The notes beneath the pieces were generated by a model. The model worked only from the letters and a program-made list of their open reading frames with translations, was not told the origin of the DNA and did not search any database. The position numbers were made by a program, and so were the translations under genes. Positions 1-11,054 of a stretch of DNA of 64,000 nt are shown piece after piece. The stretch comes from Paramoeba atlantica (lineage: Eukaryota > Discosea): positions 310,001-374,000 of the forward strand of contig CDRNVI010000014.1 in assembly GCA_977017575.1 (NCBI GenBank), given 5' to 3'. Position 1 is the stretch's first letter. Every line of letters begins with the position of its first letter.

Positions 1-1116
1 TGAATGTTTCAGCACCGTGTGATGTCTCTTCTCGCAATACAAACGCACGTGGTTTCTTTTTATGTTTAACACTCTTGGAGAGCCGAAGCGATGAAGCGTG
101 AGGACCAAGAATTGCCGTGAGCTCAGGAATTCCCAATAAGTGGGAAGGGGACAGTAGCAGAGTGTCATTGAGGGAAATTGTTTTACGGAGCGCAAGAAGA
201 GGACAAGGGTGGCTTCTTGTTTTTACCTTTTCGGGAGACTCCTTATCAGTGCTTAGCAGCCAGTGCTCAGTGACGTTCTTTTTTGCTCTAATTCTCCGGA
301 CTGCATGTCGCGGCATCAGTTGAATATGGAACGGATTGCAGTAGATAAAGATGTTAGATGACCCGGTGACTTGCAGTAGCAAATCCGGGGTGAGGTAGCG
401 AATTCCTTCCTCACCTACTGGCATTGCATAGCTTACCCTGAAGGAGAACCTACCACATTCACTGTCAGTCATTTGCGACGTGATTCTAGTCATCAAATAT
501 TTGTATGTCTTTCTAGATAGGTCAACAGGGGCAAGAATTGTAGCATCTCATCACTAATAACGGAAAAAAAATAAGACAAATTATAAAGATGCGTAAACTA
601 ACAAACATACACTGTTCAGTTCCCGCAATAGCATAAAATCAAGTATCCTTAGAAAGAAGAAAGTATAAAACATGCATCACATGTATCATGTAAACGTTTT
701 CGCTTACACGCTACCAAAAAAGATCTGTTTTTGTAAAAACAACTGTTTTTGAATATGTTTGAATATAACCAGAACCCCGTTCGTAAAAGAACCCCGCTCG
801 TAATCAGAAGGAAAAAGGATAAAAAATGGATAAAAAACATGAATAAAACACAAATGGATAAGCAAAGGATAAGCAAAGGACAAAACAGTAGATAAAATAT
901 CATGCATTCCTTATACATCATAGTGTAGTGAAAATAGCATAGTTGAATTTGTTTAAAATAAATTTCTTTGTTTAAATTAATCTACACGCATACTCTATAA
1001 ATGACATTCTTTCAAATAATTGAAATTCTTTTTGACTTATTAAAAACGAATGCACTTGCGGCCATTTCAGCTGGAAACACAAATCATCATATAGGAAAAG
1101 ATTGCGCAAACTGCAT
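1..1116. other. No recognised gene
   Basis: I recognise no gene here. Short open frames on both strands lack domain-like composition. The stretch from about 560 to 1,000 is AT-rich, with iterated words of the kind ggataaa/ggataagcaaa between about 810 and 900. The last 60 bases form the 3' flank of the topoisomerase II gene and are partly conserved beside its second copy near 14,110-14,165. Confidence 0.5.
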
Positions 1117-4100
1117 TCAAAGATCAACACGCCGTCCCAATCTTCCGTTCCAAGCAACGAACGCACGAAGTTTTGCCCTCGCAAGCGACTTCACGTTCAG
1201 AAATTCTTGCTTGTCCAAACTAACACGTGTCCCGTTGGGACGAAGCTTCGGGTGCCGGACGGGAATCTTAGTACGCTCAGCAAACTCCTCCATATGCGAT
1301 CGCATCGCAACTTCTAATTCCTCGAGGTCGGAAAGCCAGAAGTCCTTTGGGGAACGCTGTCTCAACATATTAGCTCGTTCCCGCAGTATGGCCACATTTT
1401 CAGCGAGAGCGTCTCGTCTTTCGGAAGAAAACGACGCCATTTTCATCCCCAAAAGATATTCGTAGGACCCGTCCACCGGATCTCTCGGGATCTTAAGCTC
1501 CACAAGTGCTTTTACAATATCTGCACCGTTACCTGAGATGTTTATCTTTCCATCCAAGATGCTTCGCAGAAACACATGCCTTCCTTCCGCGACACTCAGC
1601 TGGTTCTCCACCTTCTGCACCTCCGACTTCTTCCGCAGCTCATAAAAGTGCATCCGCATCTCACAGAAATTTTTCAACACCTCCATCGCATTCCTCATCT
1701 GAAAAATCCCCCGTGTCTTCTCCTGCACAATAAACCGCGACTTCCGGCTTCGTCCCACCAGCGACAGCAAATGGTACAGCACATTAAACCGAATCCCCAT
1801 CGAAATCACCTGCGGGGCGAGCTCAATTTCAAAATCCACTGCATCCACCGTGTGGTGCTCCTGGTAGCTTCGTATCACTCCTTTCTCCACCATGCCATTT
1901 AAAATCGCCTTATAATCCGAAGTCCACATCCAGGCCGGCAGCTCCGTCACCCGCACCGTGCAGCCATTAATCAGCGAGACCCGCCCGGTGGTGTAGTACC
2001 TGCCGCTCTTCCCAAGGCAGTGGACCTTCCCTTTGAATCCGGTCACCCAGGGCTTCAAGTCCCCAGTCATCTCCTTGCCGGATTTCAGCCAGGACCGGAT
2101 CAGCTCGATCAGCACCAGCGGGTCGTGCCCGGGAATCGAAGTGGAGAAGCCGGTGCCAATCCCGTGGGAGCCGTTCACTAAGAGGGTCGGGATCACGGGG
2201 ACGTAGAACTGGGGCTGCACGGTGAGAGCCTCATCGACCTCATGTGTGAGATTGGGCTCGTCCTCGGCACGAAACAGCAGATGGGTGATGGCACTGAGTC
2301 GGATGTGGATGTAGCGCGGGGCAGCGGCATCGACCCCTCCCTCGAGTCGGGTCCCGAATTGACCCTCCCCGAGGAGAAGGGGGACGTTGTTGGAACCGAT
2401 AAAGCTTTGGGCCATGGCGATCGCGGCGGATTGGAGGCTAACGTCCCCGTGGTGGTAGGCGGTGTGTTCGGCAATGTACCCGCAGAACTGGACGACCTTG
2501 ATGGGGTCCCGGAGGTTACGTTTGAGCGCGGCGAAGAGGATTTTGCGTTGGGTTATTTTTAGGCCATCCATGAGATGAGGGATCGATCGCGCACAGTCCT
2601 CGATGGAGTAGTGAATCATTTGGCGGTGGACAAACTGGTGGTAAGACATGCTTCGAACAGAGAAGTCCATTTGGTTGTCTTGGGTCACATTTTTCAGTCC
2701 TTCTTCGATCCATGTTCGTCGCTCAGCGGCTTTTATGTTCGCTTTGCCAAACGGAAGCTCGAGGGCGTTTTCGTCGGTGACAGGGTCGTATACGAAGGAA
2801 ATCGTGTGTGCGTCCATTTTCCTAAAGTACTCCCTAGCTTCGGTCGATGTATTTGTTCCCAATCCCTTGTAGTATTTGTATCGGTATCTTGGCTTCGGGC
2901 TCATCTCTTCCAACTCCTGGGTAAATTTAGTGTAACTCCCCATAGAATAAAACGAGCGGACTTCTCCCCTTGGCCCGAATGCCTTTACCAGCGGAGTGAC
3001 GAATTGCGCAAGAAATCCCGGGCGTTGAAACAACTGTGGAGCAACGACTTGGATCAAGTTGGCAATGAGCCCTTTGATGTGGTCGCCATCTAGATCTTGA
3101 TCTGCCATGATTAGCAACTTCCCATACCGAAGTCCGTTGGAATTCTGTTGCACAACCAGTCGATTTGAGAGGCCTTTGGTTGTTTTCAGATAAAGTCCCA
3201 GAATCGCTAATAGATTGCGCACCTCTGTGCACTCTGCAACGCTTGAAACGGATGCAGATCGGACATTCATGGGTTTTCCTCGTATGGGATATATACCGTG
3301 GTAGTCGCGACCTAACACGCTCAAGCCTGCTACGGCAAACGCCTTCGCGCTGTCACCCTCCGTGATGATCAGAGTACATTGGTTGGCCTTTTTCGTCCCG
3401 GCGTGAACAGCGTCCTCCAACTTCGGTATCAATAACGTGCTTGTCCTTGACACAACGGTGGTTTGGTGCTTCTTCATAATTCTGCTGTAACGATTCTCAG
3501 TTGCTACGAGGACGCGATCCACGATATCTGTCTCGGCCAGAAACCTGGAAATGAGAGTTTTGAGGACCGGAAGCGAACCAAACTCTTGTGTTCGGGAGCG
3601 TAATGTGGTTTTTGTTTGCGAATCGAAATGAGGGTTTTCTATCTTGCAGTTCAGAAAGAGGGAGATGTTTTGTCTCACGAGGTCTTTCGCTGCCACAACG
3701 TTTGGCATCTTTTCCTGCACGTGAGATATCACTGCAGTACTCAAGGCGTCCGTCACGTAGTTCACATGGGTCCCCCCGCGAGTAGTGTTGATGCAATTAA
3801 CAAAGCTCGTCTGGTTGTAGCCCTCGTCACTGGTACGCACAAGAACGTCCCAACGGTATGAAGACTGGGCCACAGATGGATGTGTTCGTGCTCCCGGGTA
3901 GAGGGCGCAGTACTCCTTAAAGTTGTGTACCTTGATCTGGGTGGCGTTGAGATATATGGTTGTATTGGACCCAATAACTCCAGCGAGATCCACAACACGA
4001 CGACACATGAGTTCGTACATGTCATCCGTTAGGTTATCCATCCCGAATCTAGCGTAATCAGGGAGAAAAGAAATTTTTGTATAACCTGAGTCTCCTCCCT

Positions 4101-4704
4101 CTCGCACCTCTGGAGCTGAAGCAACCATCATGTGATCTTGCCACTTCATGGAGAAGAACTGCTTCGTCGGTTCGTAATTTGTATCAACAGAAAATTCTTT
4201 AGAAAAGATATTTGTTAGCTTTGCGCCGTATCCATATCTCCCACCCGTGATTCTTTTCTTTGATTCATCGTAGTTGGAAGAGGTCAATACGTGGCCAAAA
4301 ATCATTTCTGGAATCCATAATTTGTATTTTCGATGTTTCACGACTGGGATACCAATGCCGTCATTCTCTACGCTTATTGCACCTGTTTGTCGATCGATCT
4401 CAACTTTTACATATGTTTGTTTGGCGCCTTCACGGGTCTTGTTGTCTGCTGCGTTAACAATTATCTCGTCAAAGATCTTGTACAAGCCTGGGGAATACTT
4501 TAGCTCCTTTCGCTCCATTGTATTACCTGTCTCGTCGTAAACCCAGCATAACTCTTTGGAACATGAGGTATTTCCGATGTACATATCAGGTCTGGCTAAA
4601 ACGTGTTCTCGCGGTGTAAGCTTCTCATACACGTCGTCAGGATGCTTAACGGTTCGCAGATGCAAACAAATGCGAAACAAATTGGGCTTCAAAGAGCGCA
4701 GCAT
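1117..4704 (-). CDS. TOP2: Type IIA DNA topoisomerase (topoisomerase II), copy 1
   Basis: This enzyme passes one DNA duplex through a transient double-strand break using ATP. The 1,195 residues carry the eukaryotic topo II core in order. The GHKL ATPase region has NAADNK (about 84-89), ENDGIGIP (113-120) and GGRYGYGAK (154-162), with the transducer QTK loop near 363-365. The TOPRIM domain has EGDSA (449-453), RGK (475-477) and the metal-binding DQDLDGD (535-541). The cleavage domain has the catalytic tyrosine in APRYIHIRL (Arg797-Tyr798). The protein ends soon after the core, so it lacks the long C-terminal tail of animal or fungal enzymes and is close in size to mitochondrial kinetoplastid or viral forms. 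I chose the Met at 4,704 because the first 20 residues are then basic and hydrophobic without acids, as in a mitochondrial presequence. An upstream in-frame Met at 4,767 is also possible. All catalytic motifs are intact. A second copy lies at 14,168-17,755. Confidence 0.96.
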   Translation of the reverse strand: MLRSLKPNLFRICLHLRTVKHPDDVYEKLTPREHVLARPDMYIGNTSCSKELCWVYDETGNTMERKELKYSPGLYKIFDEIIVNAADNKTREGAKQTYVKVEIDRQTGAISVENDGIGIPVVKHRKYKLWIPEMIFGHVLTSSNYDESKKRITGGRYGYGAKLTNIFSKEFSVDTNYEPTKQFFSMKWQDHMMVASAPEVREGGDSGYTKISFLPDYARFGMDNLTDDMYELMCRRVVDLAGVIGSNTTIYLNATQIKVHNFKEYCALYPGARTHPSVAQSSYRWDVLVRTSDEGYNQTSFVNCINTTRGGTHVNYVTDALSTAVISHVQEKMPNVVAAKDLVRQNISLFLNCKIENPHFDSQTKTTLRSRTQEFGSLPVLKTLISRFLAETDIVDRVLVATENRYSRIMKKHQTTVVSRTSTLLIPKLEDAVHAGTKKANQCTLIITEGDSAKAFAVAGLSVLGRDYHGIYPIRGKPMNVRSASVSSVAECTEVRNLLAILGLYLKTTKGLSNRLVVQQNSNGLRYGKLLIMADQDLDGDHIKGLIANLIQVVAPQLFQRPGFLAQFVTPLVKAFGPRGEVRSFYSMGSYTKFTQELEEMSPKPRYRYKYYKGLGTNTSTEAREYFRKMDAHTISFVYDPVTDENALELPFGKANIKAAERRTWIEEGLKNVTQDNQMDFSVRSMSYHQFVHRQMIHYSIEDCARSIPHLMDGLKITQRKILFAALKRNLRDPIKVVQFCGYIAEHTAYHHGDVSLQSAAIAMAQSFIGSNNVPLLLGEGQFGTRLEGGVDAAAPRYIHIRLSAITHLLFRAEDEPNLTHEVDEALTVQPQFYVPVIPTLLVNGSHGIGTGFSTSIPGHDPLVLIELIRSWLKSGKEMTGDLKPWVTGFKGKVHCLGKSGRYYTTGRVSLINGCTVRVTELPAWMWTSDYKAILNGMVEKGVIRSYQEHHTVDAVDFEIELAPQVISMGIRFNVLYHLLSLVGRSRKSRFIVQEKTRGIFQMRNAMEVLKNFCEMRMHFYELRKKSEVQKVENQLSVAEGRHVFLRSILDGKINISGNGADIVKALVELKIPRDPVDGSYEYLLGMKMASFSSERRDALAENVAILRERANMLRQRSPKDFWLSDLEELEVAMRSHMEEFAERTKIPVRHPKLRPNGTRVSLDKQEFLNVKSLARAKLRAFVAWNGRLGRRVDL

Positions 4705-5553
4705 GATAAAGGACTGACTGGTAAAGTATTCTAAGAAACGATTTGAAGTACAGTGCACACAATTCAATGTATCATTAATTCGTAAAACATTATGGAGAAA
4801 TGGACCTTTTTCATCGATGTCGCTATTAGGGCGTACATAGTCTATATAAGCACTCTATGATAGAGTGCTTGGTCGGAGGTGGGGACTTCCAAGGAAACCG
4901 TTTTTTTCAAAAAAATCCCGCTCAGTGATGCAACCGCTATGGGTTGGTACACCGCTATGATGAAGGATAATCATGAAACACGGGCAATATTTGATCTACG
5001 CTGGACGAACGATCACTGTCTTGATATTCGTGTTCCGTTCAAGTTACCATCCATCCAGGAGTTAGTAGCGCGGCTCGTGGAAATTGGGGACTGTGCCACA
5101 AAAAAGTTTCGAAATTTGCACGCAGACGTAAGAAACTGTTACTATCAAATTCCCATCTCACATGATCTGGGACGAGCCTGCTGTATCCGACTAGACCATG
5201 AAGTTCTATCCCCCAAGGTACTACCCATGGGCTACAGACATGCATGCGGAAGAGCGCAAGCCCTGGTGTGGAGTATTATTCTCCTGTCCCGAGAAAACGA
5301 CCAGCGACCAAACATTGAAGATAATGTAAATACACTGGCAGAAGCCCCCGCTTTCGTCTCCCTACCAAATGGGGGATTTATCACGGTACAAATAGACTCA
5401 ATTCTAATTATGAGCACCGCCGCAGATCTCATGTGGTAGGAAAAACGCATGAAACGTAACTTTCATCTAGCGAATACTCGCCTTAAATACTGTGCCCCCC
5501 CACTTAATTGTCGTAGTCCCACCCCCTGGTCCTTTTTGGCGAGACTGGGCAGG

Positions 5554-5573
5554 AGGCGCCGAGAAGCGGCGCC
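5554..5573 (+). other. GC mini-hairpin plus T run (module copy 1)
   Basis: A GGCGCC...GGCGCC stem closes around a purine loop and is followed within a few bases by eight T residues. The loop side reads GAGAAGC rather than the GCGAAGC of the four other copies in the window (9,530; 38,805; 54,407; 59,986). Confidence 0.7.
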
Positions 5574-6026
5574 GGATTTTTTTTGGGGGGGGACTCAATT
5601 TTTTCCCTATGAACCTGATACATACAGTATATCAGGGCCCGACGTCAGTTTGTATTTATATACTATCTAGTTCAAGTTTTTCATGTCACAATACGCTATA
5701 CCTACGTTTCTAACTTTTTTTCGGTTACTTCCTTTGTATGGATAATAGTTACTCACCCCCACCACCCCTCCCTTCTCCCCTCCCTGCGAACCGTCATTGT
5801 CCTCCAACATCACTCCCTTCCTCTCCCCTCTCTGCGAACAACCATTCCCCACCACCACCACTCCCTTCTTCCCTGCGAACCTTTCCTCCCTGCGAACCGT
5901 CATTCGCCACCACCGTCCGAATCGTCTCGCCCACGTCGCCTTGATGCTTGGGTTACAATGTGCCCTCCTACTCCACGAATCGGTGCTCTATCATACCCCA
6001 TACCTTATATCGGTTTGACAAAAGAA

Positions 6027-6085
<59 letters not shown>

Positions 6086-6097
6086 CACTACTACTAC
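6027..6097. repeat. CTA trinucleotide microsatellite
   Basis: About 22 CTA/ACT triplets run almost without interruption, with one accidental Tyr-rich reading frame that should not be taken as a gene. It lies inside the MITE at 5,490-6,300. Confidence 0.95.
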
Positions 6098-7256
6098 ACT
6101 AGTACGGGAGAGGTAGAAAAACTACTCATACGATAAAGATAACGTTTCTGTAAAGCCAACTTTATCCGAACGCTTTGGAGATTCCTAAAATAATGAAAAA
6201 AGTTTGGGACCTTTTTTCATCTAACCAAATAAATTGACCCCCCATTTAATTGTCCTTTTTTCGAAAAAGTGGTGACAAACAAGTCGGGGGGGGGGCACAG
6301 TATATGAAGCGGGAAGAAGCGTCATGCGATTTCGTCTACGGGAATCAGGTTTATGTAAAAAGATGGAGCTTTATCCTGGACTGCGGATCCCGAAAAAGTA
6401 GCGAAAAAGTGGGCTTCCATCCTAACGACCCTAAGAAACTTGTTCAGCATTGCAGGCTACATCCGACAGCTATCAGCCGTCCTCGGCATACCGAGGCACC
6501 GACTAGGCAGACTCTCGAAAGCTCAGAGTAGCCTTGACCAAGTCAGCAACTGGGACGAGAAGCGTGTTGCGGACAAAGATATGATAAACGCCAAAAATCT
6601 GGCACTACTGACGCTGCGCGAGAACCAGTGCCCGAGAGACTGGCAATTATTTAATTTAAATAATTGTCCTTTAGATTAAAGGACCCAAATGCCTAAATTC
6701 GGTCCTCTTTGCCACAGCCGATGTCACACCAGAGCGATCATGAGATACGGCACATGCCCAGAAAATATGAGGTTTTCAGGTCCCTGTCAAAATGGAAATA
6801 GCTGCAGTTGAGTCGTTTGCTATAAAAAAGGTCATGGAAATCGCTGTCACAAACAAGTTCCAGTCCATAGTCATCGGAACGGACAGCACCGTGGCCGGGC
6901 GCGCAGCAGCGGAAGGTTATTCGCGCGAGACTCCAATCGATGAAGAAGTAATCTACGTAAGTGAGTTCGAAGGAAGAATCGTTATGTGTGATATGAGAAG
7001 TGAAGAAAATGTCGCTGATATTGGCACAAGGCCACACAAAGCATACTCCGCAGTAGAGCGCCAATTTAGCTGTCAAGCTCCTGAAAAAACTTATTACACG
7101 CATGGGATGAGTATCAAAGTAAGGGTTCGACATACGTCCCGCGGAATAACAAACGACAGCGTGATCCGGAGGAGTGCAGCGAAGATGTTGATCCTTCAGG
7201 AAAGCGATAGACGATTAACGGATAAATCGTCAGAAAGATCAACAAATTTGTATTAG

Positions 7257-7586
7257 ATTTATGATTGAGGTATTAGAATAGGATACATGTGAGGGGCTGC
7301 GGGTGGGGATTCGGTGCGGTCTCGGTGCGGTGTACCTACACACAGTGCAAGAACTACAGTGCAAGAACAGGAATGCGGAGTGTGGAATGGGTGGGGGTGG
7401 GGGGCAGGGACGTAGAAGGCGAAGGCGAGGCTTCATGAATCCGGACGTAGTTGGAGAGGAAATCTGAATGAAATTTACGGTTAGTAACAAATCTATACGG
7501 TTATTTACTAAGAACTGGAAAACGAACGCGCATCTAAATCGGTTGCGGAATGCGCTCGACTGATTCGGGTCTACGGTCATGAAGAG
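7257..7586. other. Intergenic; header-type repeat at 7,289
   Basis: No gene is seen. At 7,289 the 18-nt motif GTGAGGGGCTGCGGGTGG begins, followed by iterations of ttcggtgcggt/ctcggtgcggt to about 7,333. The same header recurs at 18,549 and 40,202 and, inverted, near 34,550. Confidence 0.6.
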
Positions 7587-8099
7587 TTGCAAGAGGAAGG
7601 AAAGTTGTTTTTAAGCGAATGTAAGGAATTGCACGCAGCCCTTCGCCGTTTTTCAGACTCAAAGCGGGTACGAACTGCGACACGCGTTTTTCGGCTTCGT
7701 GAGACTGCTGCTTCTCCAAATGCCCCATCTGGATTGAGTGATGCCATTGAACGAAATTGGAGCCGGCTTGAGAGAAACCACGACATGAAGATTTGGCAGG
7801 ACGTTATGTGGTTCTCTCCTATATGCATAGTGAATTATTTGCGCGTACGGGGCGCTAGTCCCTTATCAGTGCATCGCGCCAACAACCTATTTTGCCGAGA
7901 TGAGAGTGAAGATTTGTTTGGCATTACTGAGATTGCTTGGAATGCTTTTGTTACCGCTAATTATCACATAAGCCCCGTCAAGCACACGAACGAGCACGTG
8001 TGGTGGGAGGACATCGGGCGGACAATGTTTCCGGCAGTGTACCGGGCAGCGAAACATTGGATTTGGCTTCCTTCTGTAGTAACGCAATGTGAGTCGTGA
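7587..8099 (+). CDS. Uncharacterised ORF, 170 codons
   Basis: I do not recognise this product. It has balanced composition with several Trp and Arg/Lys-rich stretches and no signal peptide or membrane segment. It lies on the same strand as, and just beyond, the broken retroelement, so it may be a piece of that element or of another one rather than a host gene. All clear host genes are on the opposite strand. A chance open frame cannot be excluded. Confidence 0.25.
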   Translation: MQEEGKLFLSECKELHAALRRFSDSKRVRTATRVFRLRETAASPNAPSGLSDAIERNWSRLERNHDMKIWQDVMWFSPICIVNYLRVRGASPLSVHRANNLFCRDESEDLFGITEIAWNAFVTANYHISPVKHTNEHVWWEDIGRTMFPAVYRAAKHWIWLPSVVTQCES

Positions 8100-8141
8100 C
8101 TTTCAGGGTTAAGTAAGTAGTACAGTAGTCGACAAGTCAGC

Positions 8142-8241
8142 ACTGGAGATTCTGCAGTTACCCAGTGTGATCTTGTGTACGCTGTGTTACCCAGTACAAC
8201 CTGTGCTACCCAGTGTTACCCACAGAAGGCTTTTGCAAGGT
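8142..8241. repeat. Dispersed repeat built on ttacccagtg
   Basis: This ~100-bp block contains four variants of ttacccagt/ctacccagt. It is an inverted copy of 39,709-39,806. A shorter version lies at about 39,397-39,465. Identity across the long pair is high, including the flanking gattctgcag and gaaggcttttgcaaggtca parts. Confidence 0.8.
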
Positions 8242-8554
8242 CACTGGTGGTGACCCCCTCTGCAATGGCAGGGGTGGCCGACAAGCCAACCTGGAGGTTG
8301 GTGCCAGGCGGTCGAAAATAGTGGGACCGGTGTAGGTCTTTTTTGAGATAGTCAAAAGTATAAGTGAACAATGAAACGAAAAAGGTTTAGCATTCATCGA
8401 TATCCGTGGCTAAATTGACAATGTAGTCCTCAACCTGGGTTAGTACAACTCTATTTTCTGGCGTGCCATTACGTCGCCTCTTTTGGGATGCGCGACAGCC
8501 AGGTTTGGGATATCTTGAAGATTGGGCTTTATGTAAAGCAATTTCTCTTTTAAA

Positions 8555-8857
8555 TTAAAAGCTGTCAGGAGATCCACAACATTGTTCAAGCTTGAAATGT
8601 TCAGGCAAAAGTTTTTCCGACATTCGATGTCGTGGCCTTCGTTCTGGTGTAGGAATGGTGCAATTTGAAATTCTCTGCTCTACGGGGGTTGGTTGCGGAG
8701 CTCCTATTGCAATGCGAAGAGACGTGCGTTCTTCGCTCCGCTCCGAGACACTCAGACCCGCGGCTGATGAAGTTCCTGTTGGAGACTCATTCTCCTCCGT
8801 TGGCTGTGAATTCGTCTGTGTGTGTCCGTGTCTGCTTACGCGAAATCGCTTTCCCAT
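8555..8857 (-). CDS. Possible small hypothetical protein
   Basis: The frame starting at the Met encoded at 8,857 gives about 100 residues, polar and Ser/Thr/Glu/Pro-rich with basic ends (start MGKRFRVSRHG). No domain is recognised. It sits on the host-gene strand, which is the only contextual support. The longer upstream start would add an AT-rich hydrophobic leader. This could equally be a chance frame. Confidence 0.22.
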   Translation of the reverse strand: MGKRFRVSRHGHTQTNSQPTEENESPTGTSSAAGLSVSERSEERTSLRIAIGAPQPTPVEQRISNCTIPTPERRPRHRMSEKLLPEHFKLEQCCGSPDSF

Positions 8858-9087
8858 AAAGCAAAAAGAGAAATGAAAGTCAGGAAAGAATGTAATCAGA
8901 TGAAACACTATATTAAATTTTACTAGTTTCGTTTGGTAAGTACATATAAATATTTTTTTGCTGTACACCTGTTACGAAACGGGTTACCAAAAAAGTGTGT
9001 AAGTGGCTAACTTACACGTGTGCGTACACACATACACGCGGAAGGTGTGTTTAATGGCCTTGAAACCAGAGGTCCCTAAAACTATTA

Positions 9088-9416
9088 CTGTACCCCCCAC
9101 TGTTTATAATAGCCTCGCCCCCCCCCCCTTTATAGGTTCTATTTTTGGCAAACCGGGGAAGATTTTTTTTTGATTTTCTTGCACCGTCTTAAACTTTTTG
9201 ATATTTTCTCATAGTTCTGCGAGGTATGGCGCGGGGTGGTGCTGGATATTTTACTTTGGCAGATCGCCGGGGACCACTTAGCGATTGAATAATTCCTGGA
9301 TCCTCGCTCCAAAATGTAGGACGATTTCTGTGCCAACTTTAATCTTCCATCGCCCTCCCCCCTTTATGGGTTCATTTGGGCAAAATCGAGGCTATTATAA
9401 ACGGGGGGGGGTACAG
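9088..9416. mobile_element. 329-bp MITE, family A
   Basis: The termini ctgtacccc and ggggtacag are inverted and flanked by TA (9,086-9,087 and 9,417-9,418). Subterminal parts pair as tttataatagcctcg and cgaggctattataaa. An inverted-orientation copy lies at 36,792-39,051, where a pogo-like transposon has split it. No coding capacity is seen. Confidence 0.88.
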
Positions 9417-9451
9417 TAATAGTTTATAGTGTTTCAAGAAAAATTATGGTA

Positions 9452-9634
9452 CTGTCCCCCCCCTTTATGCGCACCCGGTCAGCCCCCCCCCCCCCGTTTA
9501 AGCGCACATAGAGTTGAAGGAAGGATCCCGGCGCCGCGAAGCGGCGCCAATTTTTTTTTTATGTAGTGATTCAGACCCCCCCGTTTAAGCGCACTTTTCG
9601 CGGAAAACGAGGTGCGCTTAAACGGGGGGGACAG
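9452..9634. mobile_element. 183-bp MITE, family C, with central GC hairpin
   Basis: Ends ctgtcccccc and ggggggacag are inverted, with the word gtttaagcgcac next to them on both sides. The middle holds the 19-bp hairpin GGCGCCGCGAAGCGGCGCC (9,530-9,548) followed by ten T residues. A reverse-complement copy is at 54,328-54,500. The left TA is present; the right flank reads CA. Confidence 0.85.
9530..9548 (+). other. GC mini-hairpin plus T run (module copy 2)
   Basis: A perfect 8-bp stem around GAA (GCGAAGC core) is followed by AA and ten T residues. The structure resembles an intrinsic terminator. Confidence 0.8.
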
Positions 9635-10424
9635 CACTATAAACTTCGTTTATAGTACTATAAACACTACCCCTGTGTATACAGGGTGGATCAGCTAATG
9701 CTAACTAAATTATATTATGTTTCTCAGTGTTTCATGCCCAGGAAGGCACGCGGTAGACAGATCGGTGGGTGGACCCGGAGAAATTTCGCGGGGCAGGAGA
9801 GAGCCGATGGAGGTGTAGAGGCCTAGAAGGGTCATGAGATGTCAGGTGGTATGATGAGGGGTGTGGCACGTCGTGCGGCAAGTGGTGTGGATACGCCTTG
9901 CGCGGAGGAAAAACTCGCAACTTTTTCCCAAAATGCTCTTTCCTTGTGCCGCGCAAACAGCATTACATTCGCAGAGAGGAGGACGTTCCGTCATGAGGGA
10001 AAGCGCGCAGTGCGACAGGCGACGCCCTGGGCTTACTGTATTAAGGGCCCGAGGCGCATATCCTTCTGGAGAGGCCAGGCGGAAAAGGAGAAAAGCCGGA
10101 AGGCGGAGCACCAGTAGTCCACTGCAGGAAGGGGTTAAGCTTCCTGGCGTCTTCCTGGCGGGGGCGTTCGGCCGGGAGTGACCGGCTGCACAGGAGGTGC
10201 GAGTAGGCGGCCCCTACTCGAACGAAAAAGAGGGACAGCTTCAGCGGCGAAGGCGGGTCCCGGAAACGGGCATGTTTGAGTAAAGTATACATACCCGTTT
10301 CCGGGGAGAAAGAAGAGCTAGTAAAAAGTACCAACAAGGTACAGGAACTGTATCTTTGAGATAACGCAATCTGAGATAAGTTTAGTAGATTATCATCAAC
10401 TTTTCCTATTCTTTTTTACCCTAA

Positions 10425-10835
10425 ATGGATTGCCCGGGCTGCTCTGATTTTTCATGTACCGATAAGTAGTCTTATACCTTGCTTTGTTTGGCAACGGAAG
10501 ACAGCATCATATCGTGGATACAAAATCATGCTCTTATGTATCAGGCTGTTACTTATTCCAAAGGTCATGAGCCGCGGGTATGTGATCTTAAGGAAGAACA
10601 TTGGTTGTGTTCCGATCGTAGAAGGTGCCGCGGCAAAACATATTTTTTGGAACCTCTTCTGACGGCCGCACATGGGCGCACCGCGAATCAGCTTTTTAAA
10701 GTTTTATACGGCATCGCTTCCGGAAATAGCCGGTTACAGATCTCAACGGAGAGTGGACTTGGGCCAAAAGCGATCACTCGACTCACAAACACGCTAGAAT
10801 TTTATTGCGGTGGTTGTATAATTACCGCTCTACCC
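10425..10835 (+). pseudogene. Merlin (ISXO2-like) transposase N-terminal relic
   Basis: The translation begins MDCPGCSDFSCTDK, a CxxC...C start that matches the beginning of the more complete Merlin transposase at 58,274. It continues with a HALMYQAV helix, then a zinc-ribbon-like C...W.C....C segment and a helix-turn-helix-like stretch with ESGLGPKAITRL. The DDE catalytic part is absent. A ~400-bp relative is at 51,381-51,770. The frame is not continuous from the start Met. Confidence 0.6.
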
Positions 10836-11054
10836 TCGATTATTGAAAAAAAAGTGAACAAAAACAGTGAAAATATAAAGAGGAACACAGTAATCAAGGA
10901 AAATTATAATCAAGGAAAAAAGGAGCTTGGGACCTATACTAGCTTTTTCCGCAGTTGTTTTCGCAAGATACCCCTCCTTCGAGCCGTGGGGCGCCACTTA
11001 AAATGACCCATTTTTGACTAAAAGAGGTGAAAAAGTATTTTTCGGACCCCAAAG

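Larger units (their letters stand above)
5490..6300. mobile_element. MITE-like element with C-tract termini, inside the retroelement
   Basis: The ends are inverted: ctgtgccccccc at the left and gggggggcacag at the right, with TA on both flanks (5,488-5,489 and 6,301-6,302). Inside each end is the word ttaattgtc or its inverted form gacaaacaagt. It contains a GC-rich hairpin (5,554-5,573) followed by a T run, a pyrimidine-rich minisatellite built on ccctccctgcgaac (about 5,755-5,935), and a CTA microsatellite. There is no convincing coding sequence. The layout matches a non-autonomous Tc1/mariner- or pogo-type element. Confidence 0.7.
4879..7256 (+). mobile_element. Broken RT/RNase H retroelement (fossil)
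   Basis: This is a fossil of an RT-RNase H retroelement of the LTR or tyrosine-recombinase (DIRS-like) kind. The exact family cannot be settled by eye. A reverse-transcriptase part covers about 4,879-5,460, with motifs like DVRNCYYQIP and PMGYRHA. An RNase H-like part lies at about 6,792-7,256, with GTDSTVAGRA and ENVADIGTR. Between them sits an inserted 811-bp MITE (5,490-6,300). The copy is clearly broken, with several breaks, and no terminal repeats were recognised. It looks old. Confidence 0.7.

Noticed and set aside
5948-6136. Tyr-rich ORF over the CTA microsatellite
   Set aside because: It is a translation of a trinucleotide repeat inside a MITE.
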